Below, piece by piece: positions 1-11,049 of a stretch of 64,000 bases of DNA (within the stretch, counting starts at the first letter, position 1; every line of letters starts with the position of its first letter). The notes beneath the pieces were generated by a model, which was given only the letters and a program-made list of their open reading frames with translations, had not been told where the DNA came from and did no database searches. The translations under genes were made by a program, and so were the position numbers. The DNA comes from Trichuris trichiura (taxonomy: Eukaryota > Nematoda > Enoplea > Trichinellida > Trichuridae). The stretch is from assembly GCA_037903355.1 (NCBI GenBank), contig JBAJFE010000029.1, positions 1 to 64,000 of the forward strand, read 5' to 3'.

Positions 1-58
1 GGAATAAACGTTATAAACAAAAAACGGGTTAAAACCGTAAAAAAGTTTTTTCAAAAAG

Positions 59-130
<72 letters not shown>
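59..130. repeat. ATT trinucleotide microsatellite
   Basis: About 24 uninterrupted ATT units. It is a simple sequence repeat upstream of the first gene. The poly-Asn frame that opens through it on the minus strand is an artefact of the repeat. The surrounding 1-485 region shows no other gene. Confidence 0.97.
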
Positions 131-132
<2 letters not shown>

Positions 133-485
133 ACTGAATATCGGCACCACTTAAAGGCATCGGTATTTTCATGTTGACCATCACTTCCAGCCTTTTCCCA
201 AGTCTATAATTAAAATGCAAAATGCCCTACCAGTGAATCGATGAGCAAACTGTTAGGGAAAGTGTAAGGCTGATATTATTGTTTGACTGACAATCAGTAG
301 GTCAGCAAACTTCGATAAAACCCGCCGTACTTGGATGCCACTAAAATATATTCAAAATTGGAAACAATGCTATACGCTAACATAAGAAAAAATTGTAATC
401 GATTACAGAAGAGATTTCTGTCTGCTTTCAGAAGGTTCAGACCATTCAGACCATACTGCTGTAACCTTATGATAAATTTTTAGTC

Positions 486-1760
486 ATGCTGTTCCGTGAG
501 ACAATTGGATGCTTTACATTCATGTTGCTCTTTGTTGAGACGCCATCAACTGATTCTCAAATGCAAGGAATAAGTGAGTCAACTAGCGTCTATAACAATG
601 TCACTTTGTTGAGACAATCAACTGCTTCTCAAACGCAAGGAATAAGTGAGTCAACAAGCATCTATAACAATGTCACTTTGTTGAGACAATCAACTGATTC
701 TCAAACGCAAGGAATAAGTGAGTCAACAAGCATCTATAACAATGTGTCATCTAAAAAGGACAGTGAGTCATCTTCCACGGCAAAAACGGACTTGCAAAAC
801 AGTGAACCTACGCCTTCATTCGAAAATTACACTACAGCTGTAGTTCCGAACAATAACAAGGAGAACTGCTCACATGAACATACCTTCCCTGTCACGCTTA
901 AGTACTGGACGAAGAAAACATCGACAAACTGTTTTCGATATACACTGTTAAATGAAAACTTTTGCCGAGAAAGGTACCCAGAAACTTTTGTCATAGCAAT
1001 TGTGCACAGCCATCCGAAGAATTTCAAAAGGAGAAGCTTAATACGCAAAATGTGGGCTAATAACGAATTCTACAAAAAGTTCAAACTTGCAACGGTGTTC
1101 GCTATGGGCGAAGATCCACAGAATCCTTCAGTTCAAGTGACGTTGCAACGCGAATTGGAAACCTACGAAGACATCATTCAATTCAGCTTTCTTGACACCT
1201 ACAAGAACTTAACACTCAAGGCAATCTCGTGGCTTAACTGGGCGTCAAAATATTGTCCAAATGCGTCATACATTTTAAAAGTTGATGACGACATGTTTGT
1301 CAATATTTTTGGCATTATGCGACTGTTGCAAAAAGAGAATGCTCGAAATCCGTCCGTAAAGACGTTCTATTGCACTGTTTGGACAAAAATGAAACCAGAA
1401 CGTAACAAAGAGAGCAAATGGTACGTTTCCTACGATGAGTTCAGCCAAAGAGTGTATCCAAAATACTGTTCAGGAAGCAGCTACAGCTTAACCATGCGAG
1501 CAGTTCGACCGCTCCTGGACAGCGTTAAGCACACCACGTTTTTATGGGTAGACGACGCTTACATTACTGGGTTGTTGGCCAGTGTTGCCAAAGTACAACT
1601 CACTGACATAAGATCGATCTACAAATTTTCCGATGACAAAATGAAAAATTTTTTTGATAATCCCTCTATATTTGTGCATCTACCAAACACAATGAATAAG
1701 CGATACGCACTGTGGAAAAAAACTTTGGAATTCTGCAATATGGCAGACTGCAGCAAGTGA
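486..1760 (+). CDS. Family-31 beta-1,3-galactosyltransferase-like protein
   Basis: Single open frame of 424 residues. The N-terminus carries a hydrophobic stretch (about residues 8-18) fitting a type II Golgi anchor or signal. It is followed by a Ser/Thr/Asn-rich stem with three copies of a 24-residue repeat containing NVT sequons, then a GT31 catalytic domain (about residues 160-400). Visible family motifs are RRSLIRKMW, the LTLKAISWLNW block, the metal-binding acidic motif KVDDDMFVN (about residues 264-272), the YPKYCSGSSYSL block, and VDDAYITGLLA in place of the usual EDV-type motif. Known members transfer galactose or GlcNAc in beta-1,3 linkage to glycoproteins or glycolipids in the Golgi. 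The acceptor cannot be read from sequence. Intronless structure is unusual for this window and could mean retroposition or simple intron loss. An upstream exon is not excluded. Confidence 0.85.
   Translation: MLFRETIGCFTFMLLFVETPSTDSQMQGISESTSVYNNVTLLRQSTASQTQGISESTSIYNNVTLLRQSTDSQTQGISESTSIYNNVSSKKDSESSSTAKTDLQNSEPTPSFENYTTAVVPNNNKENCSHEHTFPVTLKYWTKKTSTNCFRYTLLNENFCRERYPETFVIAIVHSHPKNFKRRSLIRKMWANNEFYKKFKLATVFAMGEDPQNPSVQVTLQRELETYEDIIQFSFLDTYKNLTLKAISWLNWASKYCPNASYILKVDDDMFVNIFGIMRLLQKENARNPSVKTFYCTVWTKMKPERNKESKWYVSYDEFSQRVYPKYCSGSSYSLTMRAVRPLLDSVKHTTFLWVDDAYITGLLASVAKVQLTDIRSIYKFSDDKMKNFFDNPSIFVHLPNTMNKRYALWKKTLEFCNMADCSK
558..752 (+). repeat. 72-bp in-frame tandem repeat in the galactosyltransferase stem
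   Basis: Copies start at 558, 630 and 702, the third being incomplete. Each full copy encodes 24 residues with the core QGISESTSIYNNV and an N-glycosylation sequon. The copies are nearly identical at nucleotide level, so the expansion looks recent. Confidence 0.9.
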
Positions 1761-3092
1761 ATATGCATTTGAACATCCAAACAAGTCACCGTCATTTAGT
1801 TTAACCTAGTTCCGTTGGTTTCCAACTGTGAAAAAGTCTTTTTTAATTAAAAAGAGCTCCTATCACGTGAAATGCACACAGAATCAGCACGTCATTCAAT
1901 ACAAAGCTAAGAAGGAATAACTTCTTCACGCAACATGGCTTTTGCAATTGATTTTGCTTCCTAATCAAATATATATTCTCAAAGATATTACTGCTATGAG
2001 CATTGTATCCATACTGGTTCCCAACGGGATTATAAACCTTTTTTTATGAGCGCACATAGGAAAGTCATTCTGAAATGGAAACTTTTGCACCCCTTAAGAC
2101 TATTCGTCTTCCGCAAGATGAACAGTGGGAAGTAGCCTGTACTATAAAATGGGAATTTCTAGAACATATGACGATGCCATATGAACATTAGGAAGTACGC
2201 TTACGCATGCTTTAGGCAACTTCACGCGCCTGTTCTAAAAAATTCAAGTACTTATTTCGAGTATTATTTCAAGTTCGGCTTTGCTGATGAAGCGAAGTTT
2301 CATCCTTCAGAAAACACAGCGAATCACCTGTCTTTCTTAAGCCTACAACAAAAAGATATATTGCTACGCTTGCCATAGAATTATGCACATTCAATTAAAA
2401 TACCTGATGTCACTAATTGACAACAGTGCAGAGGAATATGTCCATAAAATAGCATGAAGTCATAAAGCTGCCAATGCTCAAGCTATTTGCTAGCTGAAAG
2501 CAAAAGAAAAGATACTTCCAACAAGTAACCCCTTTGTTCTTTGGAGGTCGCCATCTCTGCATTCATTCATCAAATTTTTCATCATTGACTGAGGCTCATG
2601 ATACGTATGCTATGCAATTTTGTAAAACGCGCGTACGATATTAATATAACGAGTTTCAAACGCAAATAATTTGTAATAAACGCTTATATTCTTATCGTTG
2701 TAGAAGTTTAACAATATAATCTAAACAGCCACTCCAAGTCAAGTTTAGTGACAAATGCTTTAACAGTTGTGTCAGATATTTGCATATCACGATAATTAAT
2801 ACAACCTTTTCATCCCATCAAATTCTGATAGCGCTAAGCAATTAAAAGCACAAAATACTGACCATAATTTATGATATTAATATTCGCTGCTGGTATTGAA
2901 ATGAGTGCACATGGGCTAGTGGCAGTATTTCCTAGATTCGCTAAATTTTTTAAATTCTAAATGGACTAACGAGGACAGTTAAGAAAGCGAAACGAACCTA
3001 CCTACCGTAAAATACTTCTGTGAAAACCAGTTCACGTTCTGTAAGGTCATACGTGATTAATGACTTTCCGTTGAACGTGACTCTGTTTTCAA
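1761..3092. other. Intergenic, no gene seen
   Basis: AT-rich sequence between the galactosyltransferase and the first secreted-protein gene. No conserved exon, tRNA or repeat was recognised. Short open frames here have no plausible splice context. Confidence 0.6.
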
Positions 3093-3660
3093 ATGCGTGT
3101 GACATTAAGCGAAATGAGGAGGAGCTCTGTACACCAAATTATCTTTCGCCTGTTTTTTATGGCACTAACAATCGATAGTAGTCTTTTTCCAAAGGATTAT
3201 TCAGGTTCGTGCAGACTGCTCAAATCCAAGAACGAAGACGAAGCTTTGACGCTTGGCTTGAACTTCAGATACACTAAGCAGAGGGATCAATGCGACACCA
3301 GGTGGCATCCAACGTATTGGAACGGAAATTTACCTTCACAGAAATCCATGTCAAGCATTGGCATACGTTGCTGATATGCAGTTAAGATGGGCAAAAACCG
3401 CAAAAATTAAGCCTGCTTCTCTTCGCAAGGACTACATACACACTTTGAGGATAATCAGACGAGTAAGCAGTAAAGCATGCGCGACTATCTTGACCTTATG
3501 ATTAATAATCTTGAAGGACGCGAAACGAGCAGGACGACATGATGAGTTCCAGCAATGCATGTACCTCTTGCAACTGTATTTGACCCCTAGTCGACGACGC
3601 CATTATCGGCTACCATCAGAATTACCTACCTTAAAGGAATTCCAAGGTACGAAAGATTAG
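3093..3660 (+). CDS. Small secreted protein, member B of a two-gene family
   Basis: Three-exon model 3093-3204, 3269-3462 and 3517-3660, with introns of 64 and 54 bp. It gives 149 residues from the first ATG, or 143 from the ATG at 3111, which places a hydrophobic signal-like segment (IIFRLFFMALTI) nearer the N-terminus. The model rests on its match to the gene at 10135-11049. Intron phases are the same, exon 2 has an identical lead-in length, and CQALAYVADMQLRWAK matches CEALSDVADRQLQWAR. Exon 3 DAKRAGRHDEFQQC matches EAKKAGRKNQDLMQC. The C-terminus is basic (SRRRHYR) and lacks the Gly/Tyr tail of the other member. I recognise no known family. The signal peptide is weaker than in member A. 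Confidence 0.6.
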
Positions 3661-6241
3661 GCGTTCGAACTATATCAGGAATATTCATCTGAAAAATATA
3701 CGGAAAACCTAAATTTCAGCTAGTCAGAAACTATCACTTGCAATCAGTAAATGCGAACCCGCTTTCCCTGTAAGCTATTCTCTCTCAATGATTAGGTGCG
3801 AAAACCTCATAACATGAAAACAGCAGGCGGAAATTAAAAACACGACAATGTGACCTAAAAAGTCCTTTAAAGTCGAAATAAACGTTATTATCCTTTAGTC
3901 ACGAAAGACCGCTTTTATTGTTGACTGAGACTGAATTTAAGGATATACGGGTTATTAACAAAACTATGCAAACACCTGAGCAATGAACCTTTTCCTCTCA
4001 GAACTGGACGTACTTGCAATTTAAAGTATTCATGGCCCTTAGATTGTATTTGAAAAATTGTGCATCTAACCCATTCCTACACAAACTGCGCTTCTTTGAA
4101 AACGCAAATTGTTTGAGGACATCAGCTTCGCGTCATATCATTTTATCTTCTCTCAAGCTGGCGAAGCCTAAGGCCAAATCGTATTGCCGCAGTTCACTTT
4201 GCATTCTAAACTGACATGATTCCGTCACCTGAGTCGTCAGAAGAGAAGTTCGGTTTAGAAAGAGAGGTGAACTTTCCCATTAAGGCATTTCGTCTCACTA
4301 ACTTCACTCAACTATGTAGGGCAGCTTTCCAAAGAGACTCAAAGAAACTTTCGTCTAAGCAAAAGCGACCGTGTAGCGCCTTCAAAAAACACGAAGAAAG
4401 ATTGAAAATTCGACTACCCTTAGCAGGCTGTAGATTCACGTTGCCGCACACATGGCAACAATTTTTCAAAAGAAATTTTTGTACAAAAGAATAACAGGTC
4501 ATCCTTCCATGCTTAGCAGACGACATATCTTCTTTATACTGATAATAAAAAAAAGCTTCGAAAGGTCCTAAATTGGCTCCTGTTTACTAAATGGACATCC
4601 CACTTGCAACAACACCTATGGAAAGAAATTACAGAAAACAGTATGAAAACATTTGTCAGCAGTAGGCAACGAGTCGACCACAAAAAGTCTTCTTAAGTTG
4701 TCAAGAAAAAATCTTGTGATTAACTAAATCATCTACGTTTAGAAGATACGCCGAAACTCAGAGCCTAATTTGTTTTCATCTTGATTTGGACTTGCTTACG
4801 CACATTCCTTTGCTAATACGCCAGCATAAAGCTGATAGAAGAACGAGGCATTTATCCTGATAGGTTGTAAGCAGCGCCAATAAAATCGCACTGGATCTGA
4901 TGTCTGTCGTCTAATAATGTCCCGAAAGGTGTTCATTATAAAATACTAAAACCATCGCGACCTGCCATCGAAACTAATCGCCTAACAGCGCAAACTGTCA
5001 AGCAGTTCCGTTAGCATAAGGTATTCTACTTTGAAAACTTTCTCTATGTTAAAGATTCACCATTTCAAGTTTATAGATTATCCAATTGTATCGTACCTTC
5101 TCATCATTTTTTAGTTAAGCCCCTTTCCTCATTAGTAGATGTAGCATTTGGACATTGTTGTACAGTGCATTGCGCGGCCGGACGACGATGCGCGGATTGC
5201 GTTCATCCGTCTGTTCTAAGTCAGTTGTATTAATGTTGGCAACATAAAAGCGCAATCACATTGTTAATGATACTAAACAATTCCCGCTTACGATGAATAT
5301 GAATAAATTTGAAAATATATGTGAAATCATGCACAAATACAGAATAACGAAGCACAACTTCGCACGAACAAGGACGAATAAACATTTTGTTAGTCTCAAG
5401 TAACAAAATGATCTTCTGCCAAGAACTACTTCACTTATCCAGTGAACCAATTCACGAATCCGCTGTTGCCCAAAATGTGTTCTATTTAAACCAAATGGAG
5501 TACCATTAATAAAAACCAGGTAAACTGTGTCAGCAAATCACTTCACACAATTACTTTTGCCCTATATTTTGATAGATGCCTTTCAATTTTTCGTACAACA
5601 GATGTGCTCGCTTGAATATGATTTATCCAATTCCCGGACGTGCAGCTTTTGTGGACGCGTGCAGAATTGCGTAAGCACACATGAATGAACAAGTGACGGT
5701 GCTTACAGCCTTTTATTAAAGCTTTCAGGCCGCTTATCCGTATCCGGTTACGAAATTTTCGAAAGATTGAAAGTAATCATCAGCTTAAGCGACGGTATGT
5801 TGAAAAAATCAAATTGAGTAAAGAAAAAGTGCAACCAACACGAACCAACAAAGAACTTACCTACTGACAAATCATAAATGAAGGTTCCATTGATTTCTTG
5901 AAACAATCGCTACTGAACAGAACACTCGGAACTAACTTTTTAAGTCGTCTGCTTTGTAGAAGGGTTAACGAAAGCTGATATGCCTCGTGACAACTTACCG
6001 CCATGAAGAATATTTACGTGTACTAGCGAGCAGAAGACAGTGTAAACTGTGCCTACGTAGCGACAGTCGAGTATTTTTCAGAAATCTTGCGAATCATCCA
6101 CTTAAGCTATCTTTAGTCACTTGGAGCATTCTCTGCGACTAAAGGCATAATATTCTCTATTCAGCAAAGTACAGTATGTTGATTTTTTGTTCTCCTACAG
6201 ACGTCTAAGGTTCACCGTAACATCTTCAAGTGTTGTTGATG
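3661..6241. other. Intergenic, no gene seen
   Basis: No exon could be supported by splice signals plus recognisable protein. Open frames at 4014-4526 on both strands are short and overlap each other with unbiased composition, so I treat them as noise. Confidence 0.5.
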
Positions 6242-6252
6242 TTAAATCCTAA

Positions 6253-6536
6253 GTTTTCATAACGCAAAAGTTTTATTACGGAATTATTCCCGTTTAATGT
6301 GTTAAATAACTCCGGAGCTTTCATGTCGACCGAGACCCGTCTTCAGCGGTTGTGATTTATGGGTATAAATTGTGTGCGTGACTTGAGCCTTCTGTCGTTT
6401 TCATGATTCAAAGCGGGTGTTTTAAAGTTCTCTGTTGGTGATCTTCTGTTTGTATGGTATGTAATTTGCCCGTTTTTCGCATGTTTTTCTTTTTCTTCAT
6501 GTGCGGTGATTATTTCTTCTTTCACTTGCTCCATGC
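6253..6536 (-). repeat. Left arm of the inverted repeat
   Basis: Reverse complement of 6918-7199 with scattered substitutions and small indels. Shared blocks include the segment around GTTAAATAACTCCGGAGCTTTC and the segment around CATGTGCGGTGATTATTTC. Confidence 0.85.
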
Positions 6537-6542
6537 GAAACG

Positions 6543-6956
6543 GGGAACACTTTAGAACATAGATTTAATGAACATTTAAAAAAGCTTGCAAGTTACAACA
6601 ATGCGAAGGCCCTGCTCAATAGCAGTGGCTATGGAACTACACAAAGAGGAAGACTAATTTTAAATCCGATAATCACCATGGAAAAAGCCAAACAGGCCTT
6701 TGCTGTGGCAGAACATGCCACACAATGTAACCAAACGCTCAACCCAAAAGTCTTATGTTGTGAAAAGAACCTACGATTAAGAAGAATCAAAGAAGCCCTT
6801 TACATAAGACACATCCTCACATACAACCGCGACCAAGGAGCAGATGTAAGTAAAATTTGGACGAATATAGTGACGCGTTACGACTGCTGCTCCATAATTG
6901 GACGTGATACAAGAACACATGGAGCAAGTGAAAGAAGAAATAATCACCGCACATGA
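6543..6956 (+). pseudogene. GIY-YIG endonuclease C-terminal fragment of a Penelope-like element
   Basis: An open frame running through the spacer reads RFNEHLKKLAS, then AFAVAEHATQC, PKVLCCEKNLR, RRIKEALYIRH and YNRDQGADVSKIW, ending at a TGA inside the right arm. That order (Arg plus NEH, AEH, the KxxRRIKEALxI helix with its Glu, then NRDQG) is the pattern of the C-terminal half of GIY-YIG domains fused to Penelope-like reverse transcriptases. The N-terminal GIY and YIG strands and the whole RT domain are absent. It is a 5'-truncated remnant, not a functional gene. Confidence 0.75.
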
Positions 6957-7199
6957 AAAAAAAGAAAAAATGCGAAAAACGGACAAATTACATACCATAC
7001 AAACAGAAGACCACCAACAGAGAACTTTAAAACACCCGCTTTAAACCATGAAAACGACAGAAGACTCAAGTCACGCGCACAAGTTACATACATAACTCAC
7101 AACCGCTGAAGACGGGTCTCGGTCGACCCGAAAGCTCCGGAGTTATTTAACACATTAAACGGGAATAATTCCGTAATAAAACTTTTGCATTATGAAAAC
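6918..7199 (+). repeat. Right arm of the inverted repeat
   Basis: Mirrors 6253-6536 and overlaps the end of the endonuclease frame, as expected if it is the original 3' terminal region and the left arm is an inverted copy acquired during integration. Confidence 0.85.
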
Positions 7200-7239
7200 A
7201 TACGCTCCCGTACCAAGAAACCACATTTTAAACCCTAAG

Positions 7240-10134
7240 GTTTTTTTGCAAGCATTAAGCGACTGAATGACCACGTTACTGCGTCAATAAATCATTGGTA
7301 AGGATATGTAGTATATCTAACAGTGAGTTTGCAAATTGGTAGAAAAAAATTTCCTTTTTCTAAGTGTCAGAAAAAGTAACTTAGAAATTTGTTTATGGGC
7401 AAGAAAAAGCGGCAAACACGCTCGCGATAGTAATATTACTTCAATTGACGTTGAGCAGTTTGTTTAATCTGACAAAGTTTCTACTGCGATAGCGTTGTAG
7501 TCAATTTTTGAAAGGGTTCCATAAAAACCTGCTTGTCAACGCGAACCATAACGATTATGGACTGTCAGTGTCTTCATCGACTTTACTTGGGCCCACTTCC
7601 ATGCTAAATGCCTAAGTTTTTTTTTATTTTGGCCTATCAGTTCTCGATAAGCTTACAGTTCACAGACTGCTCATGTTTGAGTTTTACAAAGTTGGCGCAG
7701 TGATGCCTTTCAGGTTGCAGCTTTTTTCAGCATGTTACATGTACTTTAGGATGCCCCGTAATTTCATATTTCTTGAAGCAAGCAGCTTAAGTGCTCCAGA
7801 GTAGCTTATAACTCAAGCACTCGACTTCTAAGTAGCTTTTTTGTTTGGCTGAATGTTTTAGACTCGCATTTTCATGGAGTTACATCGCTTCTATTCCTAT
7901 GTCCATCATGTGTGCTACTCACAGCTTATTATTGCGGAAGAAGAAACACTAAGCCTCCCATAATGTGTGCCCGCCAGGTCGCTACTGCCTAGGGACTAAT
8001 TTCGCTCTGTGATATTTTGTTCTGCTAAGCTTAGGCTTAAGCGCAGGTTACGCTGCGCTATGCACCATTTAGTCATTGCAGAATGTATCCAAAATTTGAA
8101 GGGAAAAAGTTTAAGTGAGGAACGGTTTCGTAAGAAATTTTCATCCCGTCTCGACAAGGAGACCTGCCCACTGACTTTGTTTATTCAACTCATCAAATGA
8201 ACTACAGTAATGATCATACCAATAACAGGTTCAGCTCTCTAAGATGACGTCAATGATAAGCAGGTAGCGCTTTAATCCATAACCGCTACGGGATTTTATA
8301 AGTTTGAAGATAAGTAAAGTGAAGAAACGAACAGTATAAGAGCTAGAAAATAAGAACGTTTAATACAATTATAAAAGCAATTGCCGAAAAAAGTAAGAAG
8401 TGCTGTGCAACGTTAAAATTGCAAGCTTCTTTCAGTTTTTTAATAATCAACAGAAGAAAACGTCTGCAAAACTTCTTCGCAAGAACACAGCGTGATGACA
8501 AAGCTTCTCCACTGACAACGTTGTTGAGTGCTGTATGGATGAATCTAAAGCTTTGCATCTTACCCATTATATTGATAATAAGACAGAATATCCCGTTTTT
8601 CTAACCTAAGACAAGGTAGGCTCCATTGAACAGTTACACAACTTTTTGCTAATGAGATGCCGCTATATATAAATCAGAAAGACTAGCAGCAAAAGTCCAT
8701 CCGAAACAGAATATAGAACTTATCGAAATGAAGAAGGAATATGAAAAGCGTAAAACTGATTCGTACAATGAATATTGTAGCGAACAAAAATGATTTCATG
8801 TGGCTTGGTAGGCCTCGCTGCAGAATTGTCATGAAGAAGAAACAATCGGAAACCTTTTGGTTCCTTCAGTTTATTTTTTATACAGAATAGCTTACGCAGA
8901 AAGTAATCAAAATTTTTTTGGAACTTTGAACTGCGCTGAGTATGAGATATTGTCCAACCAAGCTAATCGTGTGAAGCATCATCTTTTCTCTGAAATTTAT
9001 AGTCGCATGTCAGAAAAAAACTGTCAAAGGAAAACCTCATTTAATAATACGTTGCATCCCAGCTGCGGTGAAGTGTGTATTTGTCAACAGAAGAAGGCGA
9101 AGATTATAATGGAAACTAAAAAAGGAGCTGCTTGCACAAAAACACTCGAAATAATCATGATGCATAGAGAAGCGGTCCTGCAATTAGTCGAAAGCTGATA
9201 GCATTAATTCAAGTTTCTGATGACGATTAATAAGTTAATACCAATGAAAAAACAATGCTATTAAAAGACGTACAAATGATTCCTGGTAATAGTGAAGTTA
9301 GGTGCTGCTTTTTATTACAGTTTTTTGGTTTTTGAAAATTAGCCAAGTAAATGTTACAGCAGCTCATGAATCAGTATGATGAATCCGCTGGCAGAATGTC
9401 AGCTTTCAGAGACCCAAAAATGGGCAATAAAAAGCCACACTGAAGTTCACCATGAAAACCATTGGACTAGTTACGAATCATCCAGTTTTCAAGACTCCTT
9501 ATAAAGTAGATTCAGAGCGTTCCTTGGTTAATTTATTCCTTTGCACTCTGCTGACCGGTTATACAAGCCCTACAAATAAAATTGATCTACTTACTGTTCA
9601 CGCCAGTTAATTCTGGAAGCATCATTACCGTGCTTTCCTAGGATAAAACCGTACGTTTAAGCAACTGTGCCATCTCCTATTAATTATTTTTTACCTGAAT
9701 GCAAGCTATTCTTTAAAAAAGTTGGTTTGTTGACCTATAGACATTCCTCATGAGCATACTCAACTTAATTTTGTCGTTCAGTTAATTTTCTATTGATAAT
9801 AATAGATTGTCTGCCCCTACGTACCTACCGAAGCCGGGGAACTATCAATCCTCCCAGCGTTAACGATGCTGGCGTGACTTCTTTACGACAGGTTAAAATC
9901 TGACCGAATAAAACGGTGTAGAAAAAATTCACCTCCTGAAGACATTTCCACAGAATTGCCAAATTGAGAAAAAGCATTTTATTTCGCTAAACATTATTTC
10001 AGTTTATCAATTTAACATTCAAATAATTTACAGCGCACTAGTAAAACAAACATTTGAGCACTGAACGCAAAGTTTGCAGATGTGAAAATGTGAAGTCATA
10101 CTCCCGTATTTCTTTCAGGTCATTTGTATGGGTA
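7240..10134. other. No confident gene; one possible Cys-containing exon
   Basis: Mostly featureless. An open plus-strand segment at about 8900-9198 holds seven Cys (including CGEVCIC) and could be an exon of a secreted protein. A segment at 9400-9470 beginning with a good acceptor (TTTCAG) resembles 18496-18560. No start exon or full splice path could be built, so no CDS is called. Confidence 0.4.
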
Positions 10135-11049
10135 TCAGCCCCAACCAGGGTAAATAGGACGCGGATATCCAGGGCGATAGCCATAGCCATAACCACCAGC
10201 AGGCCTCATGTACAAGTTTAAGAACTGACTGCATTGCATCAGATCTTGGTTTTTCCTTCCTGCTTTCTTGGCTTCCTTCAAAGAAATTGCATAGTCTATA
10301 ATAAACACTCAACATTTCTTACCCTCTTTATGGTGCGCAGTGTATCCATATATCGCTTTTTTTGGTCTGATGGAAGATTTGAGGTTCTTGCCCATTGCAG
10401 CTGACGATCAGCGACATCTGAAAGCGCTTCACAAGCGTTTTTTCCTCCGTAAAAACTTCTGTCGTACAGCTGGAAGCCGGGTGGCCTTGCAGCTATCACA
10501 GATTGTAGCACAGCTTAAAGAGAAAACATAAAAGCATTAGAGCAAGTACGTCAACGTGACTAAAACTGTTTCAATACTTCACCCTTCTCTAAAGGAAATA
10601 TGAAAAAAGCGGCACACGAATTATCATCAGAAAAGAAGTAAGTGAAAACATCTGCTGCACAAAATGCTGTGAAGATAATGAGTGCTTTGATTCAAAAAGT
10701 GATAGTAATTGCTGTATTCTGTCAGACTACTTAACTGACAACATTAAATGTATAATGGAATTCATAAGTCTACCTCTGAAACTTTTGAGTCAATACCACA
10801 TTAGTTTGACTAAAGGAAATATACACATCCACTTGAAGCAGAATTCTTGCATCCGGTAGTTAGTACAACAATATGCATTTATTCAAATACATGTTGGCAT
10901 TTTATTGAGACCATAAACAATAGACAGATATGACAAGAATCACATCCCGCCAAACGGCATAACATGCTGTACTTACAATAGCCGCCCGGAGGAAATAGCT
11001 GGGCACAAGCATATCCACTAAGAATAAGGAGTACAAAAATTTGCTTCAT
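10135..11049 (-). CDS. Small secreted Gly/Tyr-tailed protein, member A of a two-gene family
   Basis: Three exons in transcript order: 10977-11049, 10323-10513 and 10135-10275. Introns are 463 and 47 bp, phases agree, and the product is 134 residues. Exon 1 encodes a clear signal peptide (MKQIFVLLILSGYACA) with probable cleavage before QLFPPGG. The body contains CEALSDVADRQLQWAR and EAKKAGRKNQDLMQCSQF, which are the parts shared with the plus-strand gene at 3093-3660. Mature Cys residues are one in exon 2 and one in exon 3, compatible with a single disulfide. The tail is Gly/Tyr/Pro-rich (GGYGYGYRPGYPRP), as in cuticle or eggshell-type proteins, but that likeness is only compositional. Function is unknown. 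Confidence 0.75.

Larger units (their letters stand above)
6254..7227 (+). mobile_element. Degenerate Penelope-like retroelement with inverted terminal repeats
   Basis: A 974-bp insertion. Two arms of about 280 bp lie in inverted orientation around a spacer that encodes the C-terminal GIY-YIG endonuclease part of a Penelope-like element. Candidate target-site duplications TTAAATCCTAAG (6242-6253) and TTAAACCCTAAG (7228-7239) match at 11 of 12 positions. Sequence of about 28 bp beyond the right arm is not mirrored on the left. Terminal repeats in direct or inverted orientation, 5' truncation and a one-sided tail are known traits of Penelope-like elements. No reverse-transcriptase domain remains, so this copy cannot be autonomous. 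Confidence 0.72.

Noticed and set aside
29..220. Minus-strand frame with a poly-Asn run
   Set aside because: Produced by the ATT microsatellite.
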